Source: Cephalopachus bancanus
Taxonomy: Eukaryota > Chordata > Mammalia > Primates > Tarsiidae
Length of the DNA stretch: 64,000 nt
Assembly: GCA_027257055.1 (NCBI GenBank)
Contig: JAPVLO010000097.1
Location: 2,666,001 to 2,730,000 of the forward strand
Reading direction: 5' to 3'
Both the position numbers and the translations under genes were made by a program. Positions 12,551 through 24,479 of this stretch are shown here, in pieces. The notes beneath the pieces are model-generated. The model did no database searches, was not told where the DNA came from, and worked only from the letters and a program-made list of their open reading frames with translations. Numbering within the stretch: the stretch's first letter is position 1; each line of letters starts with the position of its first letter.

Positions 12551-12855
12551 AAAAAGAATATTTAAGCCAGGCTCGGTGGCTCATCCTGTAATCCCGCGCC
12601 TTTGGGAGGCTGAGGTGAGTGGATTGCCTGAGCCCGCGGGTTCGAGACCCGCGAGACCTCATCTCTACAATAAATCAAAAAATCAGCCGGGCGTGGTAGC
12701 GCATGCCTGTAATTCCAGCTACTCGGAAGGCTGAGGCGGAAGGATCGCCGGAGCCCAGCAGGTCGAGGCTGCGGTGGCCGGGAGCGGCCACTGCACTCCA
12801 GTCTGGGCCACAGAGTGAGACTCCAACTCAAAAAAAAAAAAAAAAAGAATATTTA
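12551..12855 (+). mobile_element. Alu SINE, plus strand, CpG-rich
   Basis: Full dimer from 'gccaggctcggtggctc' to 'gactccaactc' and an A run. Target duplication 'aaaaagaatattta' at 12551-12564 and 12842-12855, with the first copy preceded by TTTT (an L1-endonuclease-like site). Many CpGs survive, suggesting a young copy. The left arm lacks the 'ctgggcag' segment present in other copies, so a short deletion follows the B box. Confidence 0.96.
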
Positions 12856-15385
12856 ATTCACCTATATGAATCGGATGAATACACTTAAATGTATTTAGGA
12901 TGTACCTGTATCTTATAAAGTCTAAGCAAAATAAGTTATTAAATTTTTTTTGCCAAAGTCGATGGGAATTTTCCAGATGTCTTCTTTGTCAGCCTACATT
13001 TTCTCTGTCAAACCCAATGCTTATTTAAAACAATCTATGATTTTTTTGTTCAATTAAGTTAGTATATACTCCCTGAACTGAAAGGGGGTACAGACATGGA
13101 GTAACCATAATGATTTAATATTTGCCTTGGATTAAGTTTTATACTTTGGTTTAATTTAAAAATATTTTTGAGTATGCTTATATGTCACTATGTATTATAA
13201 TTGGCAATTTATTTAACTTTAATTGTGTAGGTTTTAGAAAAATCAACTTTATATTGCATCTTATTTCTATTTCAATCCTTCCTCACCTGTATCCTAAATT
13301 TGCTCATGCCTAACTTGTTCCTAGGATACACTCTGAAGAAATAGTTTTCTCATTGATTTAAAAAACAACTTGATTGCTGAAAAAATTAATTTTATGTGTA
13401 TCTTTTATCCCTTATATAGACATATAAAGCTTTGACCTGCTGTGATGTTGCACTTTCTATCTTCAAGTGCATTTTGCCCTACTCTTCTGAACATATTTGT
13501 GTATATCTACATATTTTTATCCTTTCTTTATTTGTCCAGAAAGGCAAATGTGATCCTCCCCAACCTACCTCTTCCTCTGAGATTCTTACTGTGGAACAAG
13601 ATTGAGTCTATTCCTAAGTAATGTAGCTGTCCAGGACAGCTATCCAGGACAGAAATAAGGTTAAAAAGCCCAGGAATACTATGAAGCAAATAAGTGGGAG
13701 AGAGAGCCTCAGCTGCTTTGCCTTATTGTTGGTGGGAAGTTTTAAGGGCCATGAGCCTCATATCTTGCTGTGAAAGTTCTTTTTTCCCTATTGACTCTTT
13801 TTGACTCACATACTGAGGTCTCTATCTACATTCTTCTTTTCATCAATTCTATCACCTAATTACCCTGTTGTAAAATAAAATCTTTGTTTCTCCTTAATGC
13901 AGTACTGTATATCCACCGCATGTAAACATGACTGGTTACTTCTTTACCTTGCAAAACTTTATTTCACACTGATGGTTCTTTCCTATACCGAATTATTTCT
14001 CTCCTTACATTAGTGAATTACAACAATGGCTCCATTGAACAACTTGGTTTTAAAAATATAGATAAATAAATAAATGTCCCCCAAGAAAATCATTGGTGAA
14101 ACTGTCATTCATCAAAGAAATTGGATGATTATAATTTTTCATTTTCTGCAGTACGTAAAAATTTTAAGTCCTTTTCTTGACCTTATTTGTCACTCATCTC
14201 CACCTAATGTTAAGCCCTATATCAGCAAGAAACTATGAAGTTATAAAGTTTATACTACTTCACAATGCAAATTTTTCTTTAGCTTCAAAGTCAAACTCTG
14301 AGTGAATATTCTATTGCCTTGTATGTGACAGCAACTTATTATTTTCAAGGCAAATTGTATTTTTCAGTAGCATTAATTACTAGAAAATCATGCCTCACAC
14401 TGAACAAAATCAGTGTCATAAGATTCTAAGCGCTCTTGTGTATAATAAAAACAGAATATAAATTTCCATTAGTATTATATTTTAAGTATTTGGAGACAAC
14501 AATTGCTCTGCCCTCCCTGTTGCCACCAGCTCACCTATTATGTAGGCAATATAATTATAATTCTCTCAGTGATATTCATTTGATATTTTTCATCTCTTTT
14601 ACTGTCATAGTATCCCTCTTTGTAACTTTCAATATTCTTCTTACAATGCAGTGCTTAAAATGTAATTCAACAATTTCAGTTGTCTTATTAATAAAACTGC
14701 TTTGGACTTTGACCCCTGTTTTCTTCCAGCCCACAGGATGGTGGCAGTTTCCTGCTGTTGCTACTTTCTGGATTGTGTCAACATATTCTGTTTGTGCTTT
14801 TAGCTTTCTCACGCTTGTTATTCCATTTTACATTTCCACATAGAACTAAATAATAACATCTGTGACTTCCAGACTAATCTTGCTGTGCACAAGTGCACAA
14901 CTTAAAATAAATTTTAATGGGAAAAGTAAATAACAATGACAAAAAACTCTAAAAGTAGTAAAATCTTAAAAAGACATTATGAAAGAAGGATCAACATGTC
15001 TGATTGGAAGTAGGAATAAAGTATAAAATAAAAATGGAGCAATAAATGATGGCAATATTTTAGGTCTTGGGATCAAACGGAAAAACAAAAAAGTCACAGA
15101 GCACTTGAAGACAGTCAATAGAGCCTAATAATTTTTTAAGCATTAATGATGAGTTTGCTTTTGAACCAGATGAGAATGAGGTGATGGTAGGAAGTTGAAG
15201 AAAAAATTGTGAGTAGGTAGTAGCCCAACATGTCGCCAGAGATTCAAGTTTCAACCATATAAAACTAATATGTCTTCTAAGATATTTTGTAAGATAAAAT
15301 TAGAAGCATTAACTACAAACCTTGGCAAAAATCAGCAGCGTGGGGAAAAGAAAAAGAAGAGCTGGTAGAAAATTATACACTAATA
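12856..15385. other. Long non-genic stretch
   Basis: No recognisable repeat. The most gene-like frame (14436-14843, + strand, 135 codons) is hydrophobic but has no family motif, and a frame overlaps it on the other strand, as expected from chance. A palindrome (agctgtccaggacagct, 13626-13642) is partly repeated just downstream. I see no exon or promoter I could defend. Confidence 0.4.
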
Positions 15386-15389
15386 AGTG

Positions 15390-15560
15390 AGTAATTCTTT
15401 GCAGTTTACAAAACACTGTAAGATGCAGATGCTTATTTTGCCTTCACAGAAACCCTGTTATGTTGGCAGGACAGATGGCAACAATTCTTGTTTATAGACA
15501 GCAAAGAAAGTGGAAGAGTAAGAGAAAGAACAGCAAAACATGGAAACACATAGGAAGTGG
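15390..15560 (+). repeat. MIR-like SINE relic
   Basis: 'agtttacaaaacactgtaag', 'gccttcacagaaaccctgtt', 'atgttggcaggacagatggc' and 'tttatagacagcaaagaaag' follow the MIR/MIR3 order (ctttacaaagcactttcac, cctcacaacaaccctgtga, ggtaggcaggtattatt, cattttacagatgaggaaac). Confidence 0.5.
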
Positions 15561-15781
15561 AAACTGGATCAAATAAATTCATGGAGCAGGAGGGTAGAAA
15601 AATGGTATAAATAGTATTTCTACTCATCATATTGGGAATTAGTTGAGATGCTGAAGTATTGGCACTAATTCTCAAGTACTAAGTTTAATTCTAATAACGA
15701 TAATTTATATCTAAAAACAGCATTAGCAAATAAAGAGAAAGTGATTAGGAAGGCAAATGATCTGGAATCATGCCAAATTAA

Positions 15782-16118
15782 TAATGATTGGTTTTATTTT
15801 ATTTTTTAAATTTTTTATTTTTTTTGAGTTGGAGTCTCACTCTGTTGCCCAGACTGGAGTGCAGTGGCCACTCCCGGGCACTGCAGCCTCGACCTGCTGG
15901 GCTCCGGCGGTCTTTCTGTCTCAGCCTTCCGAGTAGCCGGAACTACAGGCACGCGCTACCATGCCCGGCTAATTTTTTTATTTTACTGTAGAGATGAGGT
16001 CTCGCCAATTTGCCCATGCGGGTCTCGAACCCGCGGGCTCAGGCAATCCACTCACTTTAGCCTCCCAAAGTGCGGGATTACAGGCTGAGCCACCGAGCCT
16101 GGCTAATGATTGGTTTTA
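15782..16118 (-). mobile_element. Alu SINE, minus strand, with target duplication
   Basis: Complete reverse Alu delimited by a perfect 15-bp duplication 'taatgattggtttta' (15782-15796 and 16104-16118). The left arm keeps an intact GCGGG-TTCGAGA-CCCGC stem-loop, read on the minus strand at 16018-16034. Confidence 0.96.
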
Positions 16119-17290
16119 GAATAAGGGGTCAGGAGGGAGAGAAATATTTTTAACTTACATTATGGATAAAATTAAAAGCTAATATCCTTATGTTGGGCTT
16201 ATGACTAATGCTTTGTATAGCAATTTATAACTATAATAACACCTTCCTAAACATTATTACTTTGATCAGAGTCTATAGAATCTGGTGCTACCCAGTGGGA
16301 ACTGGAAAAACAGAGGAGCTATAGACACTTCTAAAGATACTTTATGAAGCAGAGGAGAAAAGAAAGAATATTCTGGTTTACGTCTTACTCAACTTCCAAT
16401 CTTCCATCAAGACTGCCATTGGTCCTACTGGAAGTCAAGAGTCATGGAAGCTTGAAATACAGGTTACAGAGGTTTCATACTTGAAATAATGAGCAGAACA
16501 GATAAGAGCAAGGTAATGTATTTGTGAACAAGTAACCAGATACCCCCTACGGTATCTCACTAAATACTATCTGGATCTCATGAAAAAAGTATTATTTCCA
16601 CTTTTCTAACAGTGAGGACTGAAAAAGTCTTCTTTATTTCACCATATGTTCTGGGATGCTGCATATACTATATTGCAAGTCAATAAATATTGTTTATTAG
16701 TTTACAATTTAAAGAGGTCCAAGACCAGGACTGAGACTTTTTTGAGACTTACAGTACTATTTTAATATTTGTTAGTTTGTTTTCTGTTTCAGAGCATGCC
16801 AGAGACATCATTTGGACTCAAAATACTCTACTGTTCTTTTCTGATAACTAAATAATGAAAGCAAAGATAAATTTTATATAACATGCATTGATATCCAAAT
16901 TGAGTTTGTAATTATTTACATTATGTGCATTCAAAATTAATAGGGATGTATTTAATTTAGGAATTAATTCTACATTCCCAGAAAAAATCTAGATAAAAGA
17001 AAACTATATTAAATTCTCATATATTTACACAGTAGAATGTTTTCTGCATTGTTCCTGCTGATTTATGAGTTCAAATGTTTAAGTTTTATCTTTTATTGAG
17101 ATGGATTGTATAAAACGTGTGTAATAATTAAATCTGTGCTAATGATTGGTCTTAAGATGTGGGTGGGAAAAGGAAACTTATCTTCATTTACATTGTAGAT
17201 GGAGTTAGCAGGTAACTAATGTGTTGCTAATGTATAAGTAGAATTTATATAGCAATTTATAACAAAACACTTGCTCAAGTATTAACTTTT
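16104..17290. repeat. Two diverged copies of one ~160-bp block
   Basis: Segments 16104-16265 and 17138-17290 align: both begin 'taatgattgg', share 'acttacatta'/'atttacattg' in the middle and the near-identical 'tatagcaatttataac' near the end. They are either an old local duplication or two fragments of one unnamed repeat. The DNA between them shows no gene. Confidence 0.5.
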
Positions 17291-17439
17291 TGTTAAGAAG
17301 TCCCATTAATTTTTTTAAGGAATCTCTTTTTTTTGTTTTTCCCAAAGTCTATATATTTCTTATGTATTATGAAAGTAATATAAACATTTGTATATTTATA
17401 TATTATTATTTTGGGGGGCTATTTTACAATGTGTTTTTT

Positions 17440-17912
17440 CCTCTAGAATGCAAGCATGTTGGTTTTCTAAGGCATCCATAACAAATTGTCACAAATTAGA
17501 TGACTTAAAACAACTAGAAATGTATTTGTTTATGGTTCCACAGTCTAGAAATTTTAAACAAAATCATTGACAGAGCCATATTCTCTTTAAAGATTTGAGT
17601 GAAGAATTCTTCCTTGCCTCTTCCTAGTTTCTGGTGTCTCCCAGCAATCCTTGCCTTGATCTATGGCTGTATTGCTCCAATTTCTGCCCTGTCTTTACAT
17701 GGCCTCCCTCCTTGTGTGCATATGTTTCTGTGGGATTTCTCCTCTTCCTATGAGGATGCCAGTTATTAGATTTAGGGCCCTTCGCAATCCACATAATTTC
17801 ATTTTAACTAATTAGATCCGCAAAAGCCCTGTTTACAAAGAAGGTCACATTCTGAAATTCTATGTGGACTTGCATTTTCAACACTATTCAATTTATTAGT
17901 GTAATGGTTTAA
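17440..17912 (-). mobile_element. MLT1-type LTR (ERVL-MaLR), minus strand
   Basis: Read on plus it follows the complement of MLT1 LTRs: 'ccataacaaattgtcacaaa', 'gatgacttaaaacaactaga', 'tctttacatggcctccctcc', 'cctatgaggatgccagttat', 'tagatttagggcccttcgca', 'tttcattttaactaattaga', 'gaaggtcacattctgaaatt'. A solitary old LTR with no coding sequence. Confidence 0.8.
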
Positions 17913-19264
17913 TTCTAAAAGTAGGAGTGACCAAACACATTAAACAAGAGAACAATAGTGTAAAAGAAGTCCAAGACCAGGACTGAGACCTTGCTTTCAG
18001 TAATTCATCACTAGAGCATTCTAGGAACCTATCTGAGGAAGAAAGAACTCATAAATAAATTGAATTTACACCTGTAAAATATTTTTTTCTAACTAGCTAT
18101 ATTACTGCTTAAGCATCAATTAAACAAAAAGTACCTATGTCTCTCAATATCAGTATCCATGTGTACCCATGAGGCTTATAAAAATAGAAAGAAGAACATT
18201 CATAATCTTTTAAACTAGCATTTTTATTAAAAACAAGTTAAATCCTTTTAGGCTCCTAATCCACAAATAATAGCTGTAAAATTTAGTGAATTTATTTTAT
18301 TTTTGTGTGTATACATGAAGAGGTATGTGTGCATATATGTAAGTAAAGATTGCATTCTAAATGTACATTTATGCTATTTCCACTTAATTAAATAGTTTAA
18401 ATACTTATCTATATAACTAAATATTATTTGAAAAATGTATTTTATGTCCTCCTCCATGGATCTGACAAAACTTTGATACTTATTATGTACTTAAATGTGC
18501 TTTCTATGTTTTTGTAAGTATTTTTGGTTCATCGTTAGCCATGCAACACTAAGAATGGCAGTTAAAGAAACTAAAATGGGCTGGGTTCTCAATTTATCAG
18601 GCCACTGTATCAATTCTGCGCCGTTGCTCAGTCTATATTTAAGAGAGAAATATATTTTCATCTTGTTTAAGTGACTGTATTTTCTTATCTCTTATTACAA
18701 CAACCTCCTCGGTTTCACATGTAATTAAGTTTGTGTATTCATAAATTGGACAATTTATTTTGTTAAACAAAGAGATATCTAGTTTTGGTTTATAGATTTT
18801 TTTCAGGCTTTTTTCTTCCAAGAAACCATCTAGTGCATTGAAAACACGTCTCGTGGAAACTCATAGAGTTTAATCAAGAAACTGACATGTATGCTTGGCT
18901 GACTTTAGGACTGTATGGACCAGTGACCGCTGCAGATCCTACTTCCTCACCTTGTGGATGGCTTTTCTATTGTGTTTATCTTATGTTATTCTACCATTGT
19001 TCATTGGGAGAATAGGTTCTAAGGATGGCTTGTCTGTTTAATTGACAGATATTCAAGTTGAGAGAAATTATACTTGGACAACCAAACTCAAGACACCTCA
19101 TCTACAGCTGAATCTGATTTAGATGATAAAATATTTGGACTTAACCCTGATGTTGTAAAGAAATTCAAGTTGGAATGGGCGTTGTTTGTTGGAAATAGAA
19201 ACTGGATTTTATATAAAGAAAGAAAGTAAGTAAATTGAAGTCAGAGGCAGGCTATTGTGGTTAT
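17913..19264. other. Non-genic DNA
   Basis: Contains 'gtccaagaccaggactgagac' split here for length as gtccaagacc + aggactgagac at 17969-17989, repeated at 16717-16737. The part at 19020-19240 could be LTR-retrotransposon internal DNA given the LTR that follows, but I cannot show it. Confidence 0.35.
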
Positions 19265-19640
19265 AAAACATGGTGGCTAATTTTTTGAGACTTTCCTCAT
19301 TGAGTGGTGGAGATTATGTTCCTTCTCCTTGAATCTGAGTGGGCTTGTGCTTGCTTCAACCAGGAGAGTAAATAGAAATGACATTCTGTGTCTTCTGAAT
19401 CCAAGTCATGGTAAACCATGTACTTTTTGTCTTTTTCACTGAAATTGTCACTTCTAGAGTCCTGAGTCTTCATGTAAAAAGCTGGATTATAGTGAATGGC
19501 AAATAATGGACCTACAAGCTGGTCATGTCTTTAATATCTCCACTCTAGAATTCTTACAACTGGCCTAGCTATCTTGAGTCCTGGTGAGTGTTAGCTAACT
19601 ATTGCCCAGACAAAGTCAATCTTCTGACTTTGGCTGAGGA
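19265..19640 (+). mobile_element. Probable MaLR LTR (MLT1-like), plus strand
   Basis: 'gagtggtggagattatgttc', 'ccttgaatctgagtgggctt', 'tcacttctagagtcctgagt' and 'cttcatgtaaaaagctggat' match a well-known MaLR LTR stretch (ggtggagtctatttccc, cttgaatctgggctggcctt, ctctaggagccctgagcc, gccatgtaagaagtccga). Old and incomplete. Subfamily not certain. Confidence 0.55.
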
Positions 19641-20344
19641 AACCCAGTTCATAATTAGTTTTGAATCCACAATTTGCTTCAATATCATTAGTGTCTATTC
19701 TAACAGGGTCTAACAGCTAATTTCAATAAGTGATAGACTAAAAAGGGGAATGCCCATAAGAAGGACTAATAATAGGCTGGTCAACTAAAGCAGAGGGCAG
19801 AAGGATGGTGAGTTCTTTTTACAGGGGACATTAAACATCATTAATTTCTACAAATAATTTTTTACTGATAATATTTTACTGATAATATCATTTTGGCCTA
19901 CTAGAAATCTCAGCCAATTTCTGAAGGTATGTGATTGTAGAATTGCTTACTACAGAAAATAGGCTCTGTATAGTAATTAGAAGCTTTGAGCTTCTTGTAT
20001 ATGTGAATTTTTTTTATCAAAAGTGAAAAGTGGTTGACTATCACTTAAAGTATTTCTTTCTGCCCTTTTTCCTTTTTCCAGGACTTCGATTACACATTTA
20101 TTGGTAAGCTTGACAGTGTACCACAGATCTCTAAGGCTCTGCTTCTTTTTCTTTATTTTCTCTTCCTCACCTTGGATTATCTATTTTTCTCTATCTTCAC
20201 ATTCATTGATTTTTCTTTGTCATGACTCATCTGCTGCTAAACTCGTGAAAACTTGTATTTTTATTATTAAACTTTTAATTCCAAAGTTTTTGTTATGTTT
20301 TTCTTTATAATTTTTATTTATGATATTGTGCTATGATGAATTGT
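19641..20344. other. Non-genic DNA
   Basis: AT-rich, no gene or nameable repeat. A 17-bp local doublet (actgataatattttactgataat, cut here as tactgataatatttt) lies near 19863-19890. Confidence 0.4.
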
Positions 20345-20690
20345 TATTGTCATGCGTACCTTTATTCTTATACCTTGTTTCCTTTAGTTCTCCAAACAGA
20401 TTTATAATACCATCTTTGAATTTTTTTCTGCTAAATTACTCATAAGCTACATTTCAAGATTATTGCTAGTTACTATTTTTCCTAAGTACATAAGTTTTAG
20501 TTTTCTTTCTATTTGCATATTTCACTTTTTCGTTCAAACTTGAACATTTTAGATATTGTATTGTTACAATCCAAGATTCTAAAAATCAATCCTGATTTTG
20601 TTTGTTGGTTTTGCCTGTTTGTTCCAGTTAATTCAATTGAGTATGTCTAATTCCGACCATGTCTATCCATGGTCACTAAAATCTCTGCAT
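20345..20690 (-). mobile_element. Probable ancient L1 3' fragment, minus strand
   Basis: 'gttcaaacttgaacatttta' and 'gatattgtattgttacaatc' resemble the complement of older L1M 3' sequence (gttgaaaactggacattttag, atattgttgtggcaactct). Diverged. Boundaries approximate. Confidence 0.4.
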
Positions 20691-20693
20691 TTG

Positions 20694-20778
20694 TGGGATA
20701 CTATGTGGTATTTCAAAATAATGTGCACTGGTTAAATTAAGGTAATTAGCATATTTATCACCTCAAACATTTATTATT
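20694..20778 (-). mobile_element. Older L1 (L1MA/PB-type), left piece
   Basis: 'taaggtaattagcatattta' and 'tcacctcaaacatttattat' are the complement of a standard older-L1 3' region (gggtaattgggatatcc, atcacctcaaacatttatc). The element is cut here by L1-A and resumes at 27951. Confidence 0.75.
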
Positions 20779-20976
20779 ATTATTTTTAATTTTTTATTTT
20801 ACAGATGTGAAGTAATATTCAGGGTTAGGTATACAAATGTTCATTATGCAAGTACCCTGTTGATGAGGTATGCCCCTGCCCCCCCAGTAGTTTCCCTCTA
20901 CTGCCAATTCCACCCCCACTCTCCTGGCAGTTCCCCACTACTGCCAATCCCTTTCTTATAGTATTATGATAATTGC

Positions 20977-23900
20977 TCAAGGTTCGCTTATGAATGAGAA
21001 CTTATGGTACATATGTTCTATGTTTCTGTGGTAGATCGGTGAGTATGATCAACGTTAAATCCACCAAAGTTGCTGCAAAGTCCATAGGTTTGTCCTTCTT
21101 AATGACTGCATAATATTCCACTGTGTATATGTATCATATTTTTTTAAATTCAGTCAGTTTCAATGGGCAGCAAGGGTGATTCCATGTTTTTGCCATTGCA
21201 AGTAGTGCTGCAATAAACATGCCTGTACAGTGCCTTTTTTGTAGAAGAATTTGAGTTCCTCCAGGTATATTCCCAATAGGGGGATCACTGAGTTATATGG
21301 AAGGTCAATTTCTAGTTCTTTTGGAAATTGCCACACTGTTTTCCAAAGAGGTTGCACTAGTTTGCATTCCCACCAGCAGTGTAGAAGTGTTCTTTAATAG
21401 TTGCATCCTCGCCAGCATCTGTTGTTGTTTGTTTTACTAATGATGACCATTCTTACTGGCGTTAAGTGGTATTTCAATGTGGTTTTGATTTTCATTTATC
21501 GGATGATTAGTGAGGTTGAGCACTTTTTCATGTGTCTGTTGTCTGTTGACTACCCATATATCTTCTTTCGAGAAGTGTTTGTTCATGTCTTTTGCCCACT
21601 TTTTGATAGGGCTGTTTGTTTTTTTCCTTTCAGCACATTTGAGTTTCTTGTAGATCCTAGACTTTAGGTCTTTGTCAGACATACAGTTGGCAAATATTTT
21701 TTCCCATTCTGTGGGCTGTCTCCCTGCTCTCTGGATGACTTCTTTTGCTTTACAGAAGCTATTCAGTTTGATGAGGTTCCACTTATCTATCTTATCTCTT
21801 GTGGCAAGGGCACTTCCAGTTTTGATCAAGAATCAGTAGCCATTTCCAATTTCCATTGGGGTGTCTCCTGCATTTTCTAAGATTCTTACAGTTTGAGGTT
21901 TTATGTTAAGATTTTTGTTCCATTTAGAGTTAATTTTTGTGTATAGTGATAGGTAGGAGCCTTGTTTCAGTCTTCTGCATATGACAAGCCAGTTTTCCCA
22001 GCACCATTTACTGAATAAATTCTCTTCTCCCCAGTGATTGTTGGTAGATACTTTGTCAAAGATGAGTCGGCAGCAACCCCTTTGGGTTCCCTCTCATTGT
22101 GGGAGTTTTCTGCCCACTCAACAAATACTACTTTCCAAAAAAAAAAAAAAAGATGAGTTGGCTGAGAAATTGAGATTTTGCTTCTGGAATCTCTATCCTG
22201 TTCCATTGGTCCATATGCCTTCCTTGTACCAATACCAGGCTGTTTGATTATTGTAGACTTATAGTAAAGTTTGAATTCTGGAAGTGCGATACCTCCCACT
22301 TTGTTTCTTTTGCTAAGGATTGTTTTGGCTATCCGTGGTCATTTTTGTTTCCATATGAATGTCTATATTGTCATTTCCACATCTGAGAAGAATGATGTTG
22401 GTAATTTAATGCATGTTGTGTAGAATCTGTAGATTGTCTTTGGTAGGATTATATATAAACAATGTTGATTCTTCCTATCCATGAGCATGGAATATTTTTC
22501 CATTTTTCTGTGTCTTCTTAGATTTCTTTGAGCAGTGTTTTGGAGTTTTTGTTGTAAAGGTCTTTCACCTCTCAGGTTAGAAAGATGCCAAGGTATTTCA
22601 TTGTTTTGATGACTATCGTGAATGGGATTGTGCTTTTTATTTGGTCCTCTGCCTGCTTGTTGTTGGTGTATAAGAATATGACTCTCTTTTGCACATTTAT
22701 TTTGTACCCTGAGATTTTGTTAAAATCTTTTATCAGAGCAAGCAAGTTTTTGACAGATTTTCTTAGATTTTCTAGGTATAGGATCATATCATCAGCAAAA
22801 AATGATAACTTAACTTCCTCTTTTCCTATTTGGATATCCTTGATTTGCTTCTCTTGTCTAATAGCTCTAGCCAGGACTTCCAATCCAATGTTAAACAAGA
22901 GGGATAATAGTGAACAGCCTTGTCTTGTTTCCCTTTTGGGAGAAATGTTTCCAGTTTCTGTCCATTTAGCAATATGTTAGCTGTGGGTTTATTGAAGATG
23001 GCCCTTACTATTTTGAGGTATGTTTCTTCTATTCCTAGGTGTTTGAGGGCTTTAATTGAGAAGAGATGCTGGATATTATCAAAAGCTTTTTCTGCATCTA
23101 ATGATATAACCGTTTGGTTCTTATTTTTGCAATTGTTGATGTATTTAATTACATTTATGGTCTTGTGAATGTTGAACCAACCCTGCGTCCTGGGGATGAA
23201 GCTTCCTTGGTCATGGTGGATGATTTTTGAGATGTGCTTTTGGATTCAATTTGCTAGAATCTTGTTGAGGATTTTTACATCCATATCCATAAGAGATTTT
23301 GGCCTGTAGTTCTCTTTTCTTGCTGGATCTTTACCTAGTTGGGTATCAGTGTGATGTTAGCTTTGTAAAATGATTTGGGGAGAATTCCATTTTCCTCAAT
23401 TGCCTTGAATACTTTCAATAAGATTGTTATCAGTCCCTCCTTTTATGTTTCGTAGAATTCTGCTGGAAAGCCATCTGGTCTAGGACTGCTGCTGCTTCTT
23501 CTTCTTTTTTTTTTTTGGTAGGCACACTTCTTATGACTGAGTCAATTCCCTGGGTCGTTATTGGTCTATTTAGCGTCTCAATGTCTTCTTGTTTTAACCT
23601 TGGGAGCTTGTGTGATGTCAGAAAGTCCTCCATTTCATTTAGGTTATCAAGTTTGTTTCCATACAGGTGTGCATAGCAATCTCTGATAATCTTCTGTATT
23701 TCTTCAGGGTCAGTTGTGATTTGATCTTTTGTATTTCTGATTATGTTTATTTGGGCTTTTTCTCTTTTTCTTGGTCATTCTGGCTAGGGGTACATCAATC
23801 TTGTTAATTCTTTCAAAGAATCAGCTTTTTGTTTTGTTGAGTTTTTAATGATATTTTTGTCTTCTATGTCCATATGTGGGCTCTTACTTTGGTGATCTGG

Positions 23901-24189
23901 ATTCTTCTGCTAAAGCTAGGGTTTTGGTGGTCTTGTCTTTCCAACTCCCTTAGGTGGTTTGTTGGTCTGTTAACTTGTGATCTTTCCATTTTCTTGATGT
24001 GTGTCTGTAGATATAAATTCGCCTCTTAGAACTGTTTTCATGGCATCTCAGAGATTTTGGTAAGATATTTCTTCATTTGCATTTGTTTCCAGGAATCTTT
24101 TAATTTCTGTTTTGAAATCCTTTCAGTGATGCATTTAATTCATTTACATTCAGGCTGATTATTGAAATGTGATTGTTTATTCCCATCAT
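20977..24189 (-). pseudogene. L1-A ORF2 relic (endonuclease/reverse transcriptase)
   Basis: ORF2 normally encodes an endonuclease, a reverse transcriptase and a C-terminal cysteine-rich region. Here the frame is broken into pieces, the longest at 21437-21829 and 22572-22898. The reverse-transcriptase core [11 protein letters not shown] is readable in the piece at 22572-22898, and a C-terminal LPYNSVIPLLGIYLEELK block at 21160-21357. The relic is about 3.2 kb rather than 3.8 kb, because the region between about 24113 and 24120 joins sequences that are about 725 bp apart in L1-C and L1-D, removing most of the endonuclease. The presumed start is ATG at 24187-24189. Not functional. Confidence 0.9.
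22058..22163 (+). mobile_element. Tiny polyadenylated retro-insert with target duplication
   Basis: Compared with L1-C and L1-D, L1-A has 78 extra bases (22072-22149): about 65 bp ending 'acaaatactactttcc' plus an A run. Flanks 'aaagatgagtcggc' (22058-22071) and 'aaagatgagttggc' (22150-22163) differ at one base and are a target duplication. The insert lies opposite to L1-A. Its text (agcaacccctttgggttccc, ctctcattgtgggagttttc) resembles the 3' end of a retroviral-type LTR transcript, but that is a guess. Confidence 0.75.
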
Positions 24190-24479
24190 GTTGCTCTTAG
24201 TAAAGTCTTTTCTTTGTTTGCTGGCTTGCTACTTTAAGCTTTGGGTTTGATATATGTGTTTGATTTCAAGTTTGCTGCTGGGCTGTATTCTCTGTTTATT
24301 CTGTGCTCTGCTGTTCTCTTGGGAAGTGTATGGTCATTTTTTTTTCCTTTCCTCTGTACTTAATATCTTTTACATGTCTCCTATAGAGCTGATCTGGAAG
24401 CTGCATAATCTCTTATGAATTGAGTGTCTGGGAAGAATTTCTATTCTCCACTGTTAATGAAGCTGAGCTTGGCTGGGTA

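Noticed and set aside
12630..12655. tRNA gene suggested by GGTTCGAGACC
   Set aside because: The surrounding 270 bp is a complete Alu; only the T-arm-like part resembles a tRNA.
13626..13660. Palindrome agctgtccaggacagct with a partial repeat
   Set aside because: Eight-base arms are short and isolated. No operator or origin context in a vertebrate genome.
14436..14843. 135-codon open frame, hydrophobic, plus strand
   Set aside because: No recognisable family motif, AT-driven hydrophobic composition, an overlapping antisense frame of 78 codons, and no promoter or splice context. Chance is the simplest reading.
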